Source: an uncultured Bacilli bacterium
Lineage (GTDB): Bacteria; Bacillota_I; Bacilli_A; RF39; UBA660
DNA: 46,019 nucleotides
Reading direction: 5' to 3'
Assembly: GCA_910584085.1 (NCBI GenBank)
Contig: CAJTZY010000012.1
Coordinates: 1 to 46,019, forward strand
In this document: one piece after another, positions 1 through 8,736 of the stretch
How positions within the stretch are numbered: the stretch's first letter is position 1
How the letters are laid out: every line of letters starts with the position of its first letter
Position numbers and translations under genes: made by a program
The notes under the pieces: model-generated
What the model was told of the DNA's origin: nothing
The model's input: only the letters and a program-made list of their open reading frames with translations
Databases searched by the model: none

Positions 1-7
1 TTTTAAC

Positions 8-26
8 AAAGGTCTTCCTTTTTGTA
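8..26 (+). terminator. possible terminator of an upstream gene
   Basis: A short stem (AAAGG, loop TCTT, CCTTT) runs into T-rich sequence. It probably ends a gene lying left of the window. The stem is short, so this is weak. Confidence 0.35.
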
Positions 27-69
27 TATAATCCCAAATCTATTTTACACTATCTGATTATTTTAGAAT

Positions 70-98
70 TTGACAAACAAATATAAAAATGCTAGAAT
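70..98 (+). promoter_or_regulatory. sigma-A-type promoter
   Basis: TTGACA at 70-75, a 17-nt spacer, then TAGAAT at 93-98. Transcription would start near 105, just before the AGGGGG ribosome site at 110-115. This places the start of the next gene at 124 and rules out the upstream TTG at 70, which is the -35 box itself. Confidence 0.7.
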
Positions 99-123
99 AA
101 GCAAAAATCAGGGGGAAAATAAT

Positions 124-792
124 ATGAAAATAACAAATTTAAAAGTGACTAAAAGAGGAGAGGCACTCGCACTTGCTGGAACTATAGTAGTAACAACTAC
201 AGGATATGGAAACAAGCAAATGTTAGACTTCAATAAATTATTTAATGTTGTTGTTGAACATAATAATGGATATGTTTCTATCGTTGCGATTAGTAATTAT
301 TCTGATTATACTGGTGACCAAGTACAATTTGTAACAGCTGATGGATTAAAAGTATTAACAGGTACTGACCAAACTCAGCTAATAAAAACCGATGACGCCA
401 ATGCAACATATAATTATGCATTAATGTTAGCTGGTAATGATGAGGACAAGGTTATTGATTATAATGCAATGCAGGATATATCTATTGATGTATCTTCCAA
501 TTCTTGGAACAAAGATATACTTGATCTTAATTATACTTATAATAAAGCAATTATTTTATCAGATGGTACTGCTACTATAGTAGAATTGAATACTTGGAAA
601 GATTACGAAGAAGATGATAAAATACAATTAAAATTTAAAGATGAAACCTGTTTATTAACAAATATGGAAAATGTAAAATTAGTAAATGATGATAATGCTA
701 AAGAAAATAGTTTACATAATTATGCTATATCTTTAGTTGGTAATGAAGAAAATATAATCTATTATGATAACTCATTAAGTAAAGTTAGATAA
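124..792 (+). CDS. hypothetical protein made of two divergent repeats
   Basis: A 222-residue protein I do not recognise. Start ATG 124 is chosen because AGGGGGAA lies 7 nt upstream and the in-frame TTG at 70 falls inside the promoter. Residues about 41-115 and 139-217 look like two copies of one unit: each has a beta-rich stretch, then 'LIKTDDANA' or 'LVNDDNA', then 'NYALMLAGNDEDKVIDY' or 'NYAISLVGNEENIIYY'. No clear signal peptide is visible, only a mildly hydrophobic segment near residues 13-25 (ALALAGTIVV). One Cys. It has its own promoter and a terminator directly after the stop, so it is monocistronic. Function unknown; the duplication is an inference from reading the protein. Confidence 0.75.
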   Translation: MKITNLKVTKRGEALALAGTIVVTTTGYGNKQMLDFNKLFNVVVEHNNGYVSIVAISNYSDYTGDQVQFVTADGLKVLTGTDQTQLIKTDDANATYNYALMLAGNDEDKVIDYNAMQDISIDVSSNSWNKDILDLNYTYNKAIILSDGTATIVELNTWKDYEEDDKIQLKFKDETCLLTNMENVKLVNDDNAKENSLHNYAISLVGNEENIIYYDNSLSKVR

Positions 793-815
793 GGCCATTG
801 GGGTCTTTTCATTTT
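791..815 (+). terminator. rho-independent terminator
   Basis: AAGGCC (791-796), a 5-nt loop and GGTCTT (802-807, one G-U pair), then a T-rich tail. It overlaps the stop codon of the gene ending at 792. Confidence 0.55.
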
Positions 816-833
816 TCAATAATAACTTTTTAA

Positions 834-862
834 TTGATTAATATTATTAAATACTGTATAAT
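834..862 (+). promoter_or_regulatory. sigma-A-type promoter
   Basis: TTGATT at 834-839, a 17-nt spacer, TATAAT at 857-862. The expected transcript start is about 869, leaving only about 10 nt of leader before ATG 880. The leader therefore consists almost entirely of the GGGTGAG ribosome site. Confidence 0.65.
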
Positions 863-879
863 GTTTTTGGGTGAGATTT

Positions 880-1599
880 ATGGAACGTTTACAAAAAGTT
901 ATAGCCTTATCAGGATATTGTTCAAGAAGAAAAGCAGAGGAATTAATTAGTAAAAAGCAAGTCAAAGTAAACGGAGAACTTATAACACAAATGGGTTATA
1001 AAGTAAACTTTAATGATTTTATAGAAGTAGAAGGCAATCCATTAAATAATATAGAAGAAAAAGTATATTATTTACTTAATAAACCAAGGGGAATAGTTAC
1101 AACAACAAAAGATGAAAAAGGAAGAAAAACTGTAGTTGACTTAATAAAAACAGATAAAAGAATATACCCTGTTGGAAGACTTGACTATGATACTACAGGA
1201 TTAATAATACTTACAAATGATGGAGAATTAACCAATTATCTAATTCATCCAAAAAACAACATAGAAAAAGTATATGTTGCAAAGATTAAAGGATTAATTA
1301 CAAAAGATGAAATTAAAAAATTATGTAATGGGGTAATTATTGATGGTAAAAAAACAGGTAGGGCTAAAGCAAAAATACTTAAAATAGATAAAAAAACAAA
1401 TTCTAGTGTAGTAGAACTTATTATTCATGAAGGAAAAAATCATCAAGTTAAGAAAATGTTTGAAGCAATTGGATATAGTGTTCTCAAATTAAAAAGAGAA
1501 AGTATAGCATTCTTGACTTTAGATGGATTAAAATCAGGAGAGTATAGACAACTTAGCGTAAAAGAAGTAAAGAAATTGTATGGGGAGAAAAATAATTAA
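880..1599 (+). CDS. rluB: RsuA/RluB-family pseudouridine synthase
   Basis: Converts a specific uridine of ribosomal RNA to pseudouridine; RluB homologues act on 23S rRNA during large-subunit assembly. The 239-residue protein has an N-terminal S4 RNA-binding domain (about 2-48: 'SRRKAEELI', 'VKVNG'), the 'LLNKPRGIVTT' motif, and the catalytic 'VGRLDYDTTGL' motif with Asp near residue 102. The C-terminal 'EGKNHQVKKMFEAIG' motif is also typical. ATG 880 is preferred over GTG 871 because GGGTGAG lies at 869-875 and family members begin MERLQKVIA. RsuA cannot be fully excluded, but the low-GC Gram-positive context favours RluB. Confidence 0.88.
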   Translation: MERLQKVIALSGYCSRRKAEELISKKQVKVNGELITQMGYKVNFNDFIEVEGNPLNNIEEKVYYLLNKPRGIVTTTKDEKGRKTVVDLIKTDKRIYPVGRLDYDTTGLIILTNDGELTNYLIHPKNNIEKVYVAKIKGLITKDEIKKLCNGVIIDGKKTGRAKAKILKIDKKTNSSVVELIIHEGKNHQVKKMFEAIGYSVLKLKRESIAFLTLDGLKSGEYRQLSVKEVKKLYGEKNN

Positions 1600-1623
1600 T
1601 ATAAAATTTAGGAGGATAATACT

Positions 1624-1926
1624 ATGAAAGAATATAACACAGTAATAAGTAGTGAAGATTTAAATGTATTAATTGAAAAATTAGATGGCGAAATGAGCTG
1701 TTTAATAAAATATGCTAAGGAGCACCCATCTAAAAAAGAGTATGCTGATAAATTATTACTTGACTATAATTTATACATGTCTTGTATAGAACTACAAAAA
1801 TCTATAAATAATGATGATGTTTATCTAAATAAAACAAATTTAGATGATGTAAAAAATATATTAGTTCAAAATAGAATGTTATCATATATTAATATGACTG
1901 AAAATAAAAAAGGTAAAGCACGTTAA
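1624..1926 (+). CDS. small hypothetical protein
   Basis: A 100-residue, probably all-helical soluble protein I do not recognise. A strong AGGAGGATAATACT ribosome site precedes ATG 1624. It lies 24 nt after the pseudouridine synthase and is probably co-transcribed with it. It has two Cys (in 'EMSCLI' and 'YMSCIEL') and the Lys/Asp-rich, helix-favouring composition of a small cytosolic protein. No domain is visible. A strong bidirectional terminator follows immediately. Confidence 0.7.
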   Translation: MKEYNTVISSEDLNVLIEKLDGEMSCLIKYAKEHPSKKEYADKLLLDYNLYMSCIELQKSINNDDVYLNKTNLDDVKNILVQNRMLSYINMTENKKGKAR

Positions 1927-1955
1927 AAAAATAATCAATTTGTGATTATTTTTTT
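1924..1955. terminator. bidirectional terminator
   Basis: Perfect stem AATAATCA (1930-1937) / TGATTATT (1943-1950), with an A-run on the left and a T-run on the right. It serves the convergent genes ending at 1926 (plus) and 1960 (minus). Confidence 0.8.
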
Positions 1956-1959
1956 GTTG

Positions 1960-3456
1960 CTAAACGCAGGGATATGGACAATCTGTACATTTTTTAATAT
2001 ACTTTTTTTGTAATACCTTTACTCCATCACTAGAGTTTAAAAACACAGGTTTTTTATCTCCATTTTCTAATTCAATATTCTCAATATTTAATTTTTCGTT
2101 TATTTCTTTTAAATGATTTTTTACAATTTCCCATCCTTTTTTTGTCATAATATGTACGGGTATTTTTATGCCTACTTGTGCAATAGCGTTAGGTTCGACA
2201 ATTTCAGTAACATATTTAGAAGCACATGTCCAAATAACATCCGCATATTCCTTCATAATCTCAGATGTTTCTTTACTTATTCCAGTAGAACATAAACCAA
2301 ATTTATATATTTTAATTCCATCTTTTTCCAAATCATTTAGTTCCTTATGTAAGTAATTATCACCGGCCGCAACTGATACAGCAATATTTTTATAACCTAA
2401 ACTAATAGCCTTTTTTACACCCTCTAATTGGTCAATGCTAGCTGTATATGGGAATACAGGTATAATATTAGAGTTGATAGCAGTATTAACCAATTTTAAA
2501 GATGGACTAGTATAAAATAATCCTGTCATTCTTTTAACTGCACCTTGAGTATTTGATGAATTGGTTGTTATAATTGTACCTAAGTTATTAGAAACTATTA
2601 CAGCCGCATCAATTAAATTATTTTTAAAAGCAGATGACATTGTTTCAGACGCACCAAATAATACATTTGCTTCACAAGAATTTAATGGTCTATTAGTATC
2701 AAAATAACCACCCTTAATAACTACTTCATTTATTAGATTACACATAGCTTTTTCTTGTAATTCCTTATTGTTTGTTTCTAAAGTGTTTATTAAAATTTCT
2801 GCATACTCCCCACCAACTTCCTTTAAAAGTTTAACCATTAACGGACAATATTTAATTGGAATTTCAGTCGCACGTACAGCCTTCAAAGAACCATTCTCAT
2901 TTTTAAGTAGTACATAACTACCAAACATTCTTGTTATATGAACATTCTTTTCACTATAATAGTTACGTATATATTCTAATATTTTATTAGAGCATTCTAA
3001 TACATTCTTATCTAAAGCTTTATCTAATATAATTACCTTTAAAAATCCTTTGTCTGAAACTTCTATATTATTCTCATCACTACTTGTTTTAAATAGATTA
3101 TATTTCTTTAGTATATTAACTACTTCATTCACTAGTTCATCATTATTAAATAGTTCATTTGATAAATCACATCCAAAATATTTAACAGTTTCTATAGTAT
3201 TTAAATTGAATGCCAAATAGACCCCTTTAAAATCATATTGAACTGAGTAAGTGTGATAATCACTATCGGAAGTAATAGAACTAAACTCTGTAAAAAAATA
3301 ATCCTCTTCACTTATTTGATTTTTACAATCTTTATCAAGTATTGTTGAATAAAGTGTATCATAGTACCCTTCAAATTTATAATAGTCAATTGTACCTTTT
3401 TCAATATACTTATTCTCATAATTTTCATTTTGTAATATTTTTCTTTCTTTTAACAT
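1960..3456 (-). CDS. DUF2099 / methanogenesis-marker-8-like protein
   Basis: A 498-residue protein whose C-terminal half (about 240-450) reads like the DUF2099 family, best known as methanogenesis marker 8. Matching stretches are 'DAAVIVSNNLGTIITTN', 'QGAVKRMTGLFYTSP', 'IDQLEGVKKAISLGYKNIA' and a late 'NAIAQVGIKIPVHI'. The first 230 or so residues are unassigned, so it is longer than the archaeal proteins I know of. It ends in a Cys cluster (CTDCPYPC) that could bind metal or Fe-S. AGGGGGATG precedes ATG 3456. It is divergent from a LysR regulator, which probably controls it. The family assignment is from memory of motifs and its biochemical role is not known to me. Confidence 0.5.
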   Translation of the reverse strand: MLKERKILQNENYENKYIEKGTIDYYKFEGYYDTLYSTILDKDCKNQISEEDYFFTEFSSITSDSDYHTYSVQYDFKGVYLAFNLNTIETVKYFGCDLSNELFNNDELVNEVVNILKKYNLFKTSSDENNIEVSDKGFLKVIILDKALDKNVLECSNKILEYIRNYYSEKNVHITRMFGSYVLLKNENGSLKAVRATEIPIKYCPLMVKLLKEVGGEYAEILINTLETNNKELQEKAMCNLINEVVIKGGYFDTNRPLNSCEANVLFGASETMSSAFKNNLIDAAVIVSNNLGTIITTNSSNTQGAVKRMTGLFYTSPSLKLVNTAINSNIIPVFPYTASIDQLEGVKKAISLGYKNIAVSVAAGDNYLHKELNDLEKDGIKIYKFGLCSTGISKETSEIMKEYADVIWTCASKYVTEIVEPNAIAQVGIKIPVHIMTKKGWEIVKNHLKEINEKLNIENIELENGDKKPVFLNSSDGVKVLQKKYIKKCTDCPYPCV

Positions 3457-3494
3457 TTTAAATCATCCCCCTAGTCAGAATTTTTCACCTGACA

Positions 3495-3570
3495 CTTGAA
3501 TTATATCAAGAAATATGATATAAGTAAAATATATATTATTTATGTTAAATATAAATAGAATTTATGTTAA
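3495..3570. promoter_or_regulatory. probable LysR operator region
   Basis: The intergenic region between divergent genes holds an inverted repeat CTTGA (3495-3499), a 6-nt spacer and TCAAG (3506-3510). It includes a T-N11-A arrangement typical of LysR-family sites. Further on, a perfect 10-base direct repeat TTTATGTTAA occurs at 3539-3548 and 3561-3570, 22 bp apart, which is about two helical turns. Spacing on one DNA face fits recognition and activation sites. No experimental support is available. Confidence 0.45.
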
Positions 3571-3603
3571 TGGTTTATCATAAAACTTAAAAGGAGTAAT
3601 AAT

Positions 3604-4494
3604 ATGGATATTAACTATGAAACATACAAAATATTTTATCATGTGGCAATAAGTGGAAGCATCTCAAAAGCATCTCAAAAATTATTAATAAGTCAACCAG
3701 CTGTTACCTGGCATTTAAAAAACTTAGAAAGCAATTTAGGGGTTGCACTGTTCATAAGAACCAAAAGAGGTGTTAAATTAACTGATGAAGGAACTATATT
3801 TTTTGAATATATAAAAGAGGGTATAAAAAATTTTACTAATGGAGAAAATGCACTCACAAATTTAAAAAATTTAGATTATGGAAACATTAGAATAGGTGCA
3901 AGTACTACTGTGAGTGAACATGTCTTAATGCCCTATTTACAATTATTTCATGAAAAATACCCAAATATAGATATTCAGATTGTTAATACACTTACAGAAG
4001 ATCTATTAAAAGAGTTGAGGGATGGTAATCTAGATATGTTACTTTTAAATATGCCAATGAGTGGTGGTAAAGATTTAAAAATTGAGAAAATCATGAATGT
4101 ACAAGATATATTTATTGGAAATAAAAAATATTATGATATGTGTAATGGGAAGGTAAATTTAGAAGAACTAAATAATTATCCATTATTATTCCAAAAATTA
4201 CCATCAAATACTAGACAATATTTAGATTCGTATTTAAAAGATAATAATGTTATTTTATATCCCAAAACAGAAATCGTTAGTTATAATTTAATTATGGAAT
4301 TTGTTAAAAGTGGCTTTGGAATTGGTTACGCTACTAAAGAGTTTATAAAAGAAGAACTTGAAAATAAAAGTTTATATGAAATAAAAGTAACTCCAAGTAT
4401 TCCAAAAAGATTTATAGGTGTAGTGACACTTAATAATTCCATTCCAAATTATAGTGTAAAAAAATTAATAGATATAATGAAGAAAATTAGTTGA
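3604..4494 (+). CDS. LysR-family transcriptional regulator
   Basis: A 296-residue LysR-type regulator of normal length. The N-terminal winged helix-turn-helix spans about 1-60 ('ISKASQKLLISQPAVTWHLK', 'LFIRTKRGVKLTDEG'). It is followed by a periplasmic-binding-protein-like effector domain from about residue 88 ('IRIGASTTVSEHVLMPYL'). AAGGAG at 3591-3596 supports ATG 3604. It is transcribed away from the DUF2099-like gene, the classic layout for a LysR regulator and its target, with candidate operators in between. The effector is not predictable from sequence. Confidence 0.88.
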   Translation: MDINYETYKIFYHVAISGSISKASQKLLISQPAVTWHLKNLESNLGVALFIRTKRGVKLTDEGTIFFEYIKEGIKNFTNGENALTNLKNLDYGNIRIGASTTVSEHVLMPYLQLFHEKYPNIDIQIVNTLTEDLLKELRDGNLDMLLLNMPMSGGKDLKIEKIMNVQDIFIGNKKYYDMCNGKVNLEELNNYPLLFQKLPSNTRQYLDSYLKDNNVILYPKTEIVSYNLIMEFVKSGFGIGYATKEFIKEELENKSLYEIKVTPSIPKRFIGVVTLNNSIPNYSVKKLIDIMKKIS

Positions 4495-4559
4495 TTTATT
4501 ATATATTTTATATCAAATTATTTTACAAAAATTCAGTTAAATTAATTTTCAAATTTATA

Positions 4560-4588
4560 TTGTAAAATAAAAAAATAAATGATAGAAT
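4560..4588 (+). promoter_or_regulatory. possible promoter of the pilin-type adhesin
   Basis: TTGTAA at 4560-4565, a 17-nt spacer and TAGAAT at 4583-4588, followed by about 50 nt of leader. GGAGG at 4626-4630 lies before ATG 4639. The match is moderate in a very AT-rich background. Confidence 0.4.
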
Positions 4589-4656
4589 TAAATAGTAGAA
4601 AAGTAGACTAAAAGTCATAATAAATGGAGGTATAATATATGAAAAAAATAACAAAC

Positions 4657-4666
4657 GGGGGGGGGG
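4657..4666 (+). repeat. poly-G(10) simple repeat, candidate phase switch
   Basis: Ten consecutive G in a region of roughly 70-75% AT, placed between the start codon and the pilin signal of a surface protein. One-base slippage toggles the downstream frame. I saw no other G run of comparable length in the window. Confidence 0.85.
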
Positions 4667-5587
4667 CAATCCCTAATAAATAAAAAGGGATTTACCCTAA
4701 TAGAACTCTTAGCAGTAATAGTAATACTGGGGGTAATATCATTAATAGCAGTACCAATAGTCCTTGGTATTATTTCTGATGCAAGAGAATCAGGATTTAG
4801 AGAAAGTTTGAATAATACATTTCATGCATTTGAACTATATGAAGCAAATCATGGATTTGAAGAAATAACAGAAAAAATAAGTGTGACAGATGCTTCTTTT
4901 CCACTTAAATCAAACTTTAAAACAGGAGTAGCATTTAGAAATGAAGAAAAAGATATAGAAGTAGATTATATTTCAGATGGAATATATTGTGCGGCAGGAA
5001 CAAAAAATAAATTAAGTATGGTAAAAGGGAAATGTGACATACTAGATAAAACAGAAGCTATAGTAGATGTAAAAGTAAATAAAGTAACAACAAGTAGTAT
5101 AACAGTAGTAGTAGTTGCAAATGATCCAGAAAGTGGAATAGAAGGAATATACTATAAAATAGGAGACTCTGAATACAAAAAAGGAACAGAGAGAAATACA
5201 TTTGATAATTTAAAAGAAAATAAAGAATATACAATTAGTGTAAGAGTAGTAAATGGAAATAAAGTAGAAACAACAGTAGAAGTAAAAGCTACAACGTTAG
5301 CTATGGAAGAAGCAACATATGAGGTAAGTTCAAGTGATTGGGAGAAAGAAAAGACAGTAACAATTACATATCCAGAAGGAGAAAACTTAACATATGAATA
5401 TAGTATAGATAAAGGAAAAACTTGGTTACCTGCTGAAAAAGAACAAGAAGTTAAATTTACAGAAAATGGTATATTAATAGCAAGAATACTATATGGAACA
5501 AATGAAAAAGTATTTAGTACACTCTCAGTAGATAAAATAGATACAACAAAACCTACGATAGATAAAGTAGATGGAAATACAGATGAT

Positions 5588-6840
5588 TGGTCAAGAAGTA
5601 AGACATTAATAGTAACAGCAAGTGATACTGAAAGTGGAGTAAAAGAATATTCATTTGATAATGGAGCAAATTGGCAATCAAGTAACAGTAAGACAGTAAC
5701 AGAAAATAAAACATATCAAATTAAAGTAAGAGATAACGCAGGAAATATAAGTGATGCAACCGAGGTAACAGTAAGTAAAATAGATAATGAAGAACCATCA
5801 GCAAGTGTGAGTGTTACAGGAGTAACAACAAAAAGTATAAGCGTGAGTGCTACATGTGAGGCAGCAAGTGGAATAAGTAAATATGAGTATAGTAAAGATA
5901 ATGGTGCAAACTACATAGATGGAACAACAAGTACATATACATTTGAAAATTTAACAACAGGAACATATAATATAAAAGTAAGATGTACAAGTAATACAGG
6001 AAAAACAAATGAAGGAAGTACAATAGGAACAACAGGAGAATTAGATAATATAACATTTGGAGTACCAAGTGGATGGGCTACTAGTAAAAATGTAACAATA
6101 AATTATCCAGATAATTATACATATAGATATAAAGTAGCAAGTGGAACAGCAAAGAAAGAAAATACAGAATTAACAGTAGACAATTGGTATGAAACAACAA
6201 ATAAAAGTGAGATAGTAACATTTACAAGTAATGGGGTATTAGTAGCAGAAATAAATGATGGAGAAAATAAAAAAGTAGTAAGTCAAAATATAACTGAAAT
6301 AGATACTCAAGCTCCAAGTGTACCAACAAGTGAGTTAAGAAAGAATAATGAAACAGGAGAATTAATTTCATTACCAAATAGTGATAGTGTATGGTATAAT
6401 TACAACTTATGGTGGGGAAATTTTAATGCAACAGATAGTGAAAGTGGAGTAAATCATTATGAATATTCTGAAGAATGTGTGGGAACAAAAAGTGGAACCT
6501 TAGGCACATCGTACATATATCCAACGAGTCTTTATCCAACGGTACGTAATTCAACGTATTGTATAAGGGCGGTAGATAATGTAGGGAATGCAAGTGACTG
6601 GACAGACCCAACATATATAAAAATAGATAAAGAAGTACCAATAATAAGTAAGATAGAAGGAAATGCAGAAGAGTGGTCAAGAAGTAAGACATTAAAAGTT
6701 ACAGCAATTGATACAGGAAGAAGTGGACTTGAAACAAATGCATATAGCTTTGATAATGGTGCGACATGGCAATCAAGTAATAGTAAAACAATAAATGCAA
6801 ATGGAACATATCAAATTAAGGTAAGAGATAATGCAGGAAA
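5588..6840 (+). repeat. duplicated Ig-like module within the adhesin gene
   Basis: Near-identical DNA segments begin at about 5588 and 6674, 1086 bp (362 codons) apart. Both encode the 'WSRSKTL' motif, 'FDNGA.WQSSNSKT' and 'YQIKVRDNAGN.SDATEV'. The conserved DNA suggests fairly recent module duplication and allows in-frame recombination. Confidence 0.6.
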
Positions 6841-8360
6841 CGTAAGTGATGCAACAGAGGTAATAATAAGTAAAATAGATGCAACAAATCCTATAGTAAC
6901 ATTAGGAGATAGTCAAGTAATCGCACATACAAATAATACAGTAACATTCACTAGTATTAGTACAACAGGAATAACAAATGTAAGCTGTAATAATGGTGCA
7001 ATACCAAGTGTAAGTGGAACGACACTAACAGTTACAAATGTAACAAAGGATACAAAATGTTCACTTAATACAACACTCGATAGTGCAGTAAGTGCATCTG
7101 ACACAAGTGCAACATATATATTAATGTTAAGTGACGAAAAATCTTCTGGTAATTTTATAGGAGATAATAAAAATATAACTTTAAATTTAAATAGTAAGAA
7201 AATATCTGGAGGTGTTAATTTATTTTATGTTGCAGAAACAGGAAAATTACTGATAGAAGGAAATGGGTTAATATATTCTTATTCAGAAACTTATACTTCT
7301 AATGGAGCAATAAAAATGTATGGTAGTGGTAAAGCAAAATTAACAATAAATGGAAATACATGTAATTCAACAAATTTAGATGAATACAAAACAGGATTAT
7401 TAATATATGCAAAAGCAAATTCTTCACTTAGTAATTATGGTGTGAAAACAGAAGGAAGTGGAGATGCTGAAATTAATATAACAGGAGGATGTTATTATTC
7501 TGAAGAAAGATTTGGAATTGAAATTAATGGTCAAACCAGTGGAACAATAAAGAATGCTAATATTTATGGTAAAATGGGAGGAATAGCTAATGATTCTACT
7601 AATAATGTAGATTTAATAAATAATATTGTAAATTCTGAAAATAATTCATTAAATAATAGTGGAACAGGAATAGTTAATATATATTCAGGAACATTTACAT
7701 CAGATACAGGAGTTGTTATAAATAATACATCTGGAACAGTAAATATAAAAGATGGAACATTTGATGCTAAAGCAAAAACAACAATATATAATAGTTCTAC
7801 TAATGATATAAATATATCAGGTGGAAAATTCTTATCAAATGATAATGTCATTTATAATACTTCAACAGGAAATATTAATATAACTGATACTGATGCTAAA
7901 GTTTATATTGCTTCAAACTTTGTAGCAGATGGTGCACCATGGAATCATTCTACCGTGGCAAATGCTAGCACGGGTAATATAAATATTAAGGGTCATATAG
8001 CAGATAAATGTGGAGAAGAAGAAAATACAACAGGAATATGTGTTTATAATAATTATGCAAGATGCATTCAAACTGCTAATAATTCTGCTGCGACAGGAAT
8101 AATTAATATAGATGGTGCATATTTAGTTTCTCCTTATGGTGCTGTTATGAATCATTATGGAACAATAAATATTTGCAGTGGTAGACTTGAAGGAGGAAGT
8201 TATAGCCTTGGAAATTTAACAAGTGATACATCTGGATATACATATTATAAAAATAATGTAATACTATCTGGGGCAATAAGTGAAAAACATATAATATCAG
8301 ATAATTCATTAACATGTAATTGAATATAAAAGTAAAAATAAATTTTTATAATTAGATAAA

Positions 8361-8405
8361 AGGACCATAATTAAACTTTTTATAACGTTTTTATGGTTCT
8401 TTTTA
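8361..8405 (+). terminator. rho-independent terminator
   Basis: AGGACCATAA (8361-8370) pairs with TTATGGTTCT (8391-8400, one G-U pair). An inner AAAC/GTTT pairing extends the stem, and a T-run follows. It lies 38 nt after the adhesin stop. Confidence 0.7.
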
Positions 8406-8674
8406 TTATATTTATTAGAAAATATTAATTAAGTAAAAGCATTAATAATTAACTAATATAAAGTTTAATATAGCACAATTATACTTAAAAATTTATTTCT
8501 ATGATAGCATATATAAAATATTATTAAAATCAAAGTCAAAATAATATTATCAGTCATAAAATTTACCTTATATATAATGTAGTAAAATTTGTGTAAAGTT
8601 AACTATAAAAAAGTACTAAAAAATAATTAAAATATTGACTTAAAATCATAAAATTAGTAATATAAAATCAGAAT

Positions 8675-8702
8675 TTGCAAAATTTTTATTTTGTGTTATA
8701 AT
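8675..8702 (+). promoter_or_regulatory. promoter of the 1746-residue surface protein
   Basis: TTGCAA at 8675-8680, a 16-nt spacer and a perfect TATAAT at 8697-8702, with GTGGGGAG as ribosome site at 8722-8729. A second possible box pair (TTGACT near 8635) lies upstream. Confidence 0.5.
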
Positions 8703-8736
8703 ATGAGACATTAAAAAAGAAGTGGGGAGATGTTTT

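Larger units (their letters stand above)
4639..8323 (+). pseudogene. phase-variable pilin-signal adhesin, frame-off in this sequence
   Basis: ATG 4639 (GGAGG upstream) reads six codons, enters a run of 10 G (4657-4666) and stops at 4681. With 9 or 12 G the frame continues without a break to 8323, giving about 1227 residues. The restored start is MKKITNGGGQSLINKK followed by GFTLIELLAVIVILG, a canonical type IV prepilin peptidase site and hydrophobic helix. Residues about 140-820 are fibronectin/Ig-like beta domains, two of which share the 'WSRSKTL' to 'NWQSSNSKT' and 'YQIKVRDNAGN' motifs. Residues about 820-1227 are short repeats such as 'GTVNIKDGTF' and 'GNINIT', typical of a beta-helix adhesin. 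Alternatives are a fixed frameshift or a sequencing error. No other start in the downstream frame is well placed; TTG 4808 lacks a ribosome site and would lose the pilin signal. Confidence 0.8.
8324..8736. other. 413-bp AT-rich intergenic region
   Basis: Separates the two giant surface genes. It holds a terminator at 8361-8405 and a promoter at 8675-8702. Between them I see no open frame, RNA gene or strong inverted repeat; the sequence is roughly 80% AT. Confidence 0.6.

Noticed and set aside
70..123. Extended start of the first gene at TTG 70
   Set aside because: TTG 70 is part of the -35 box; the transcript would begin after it.
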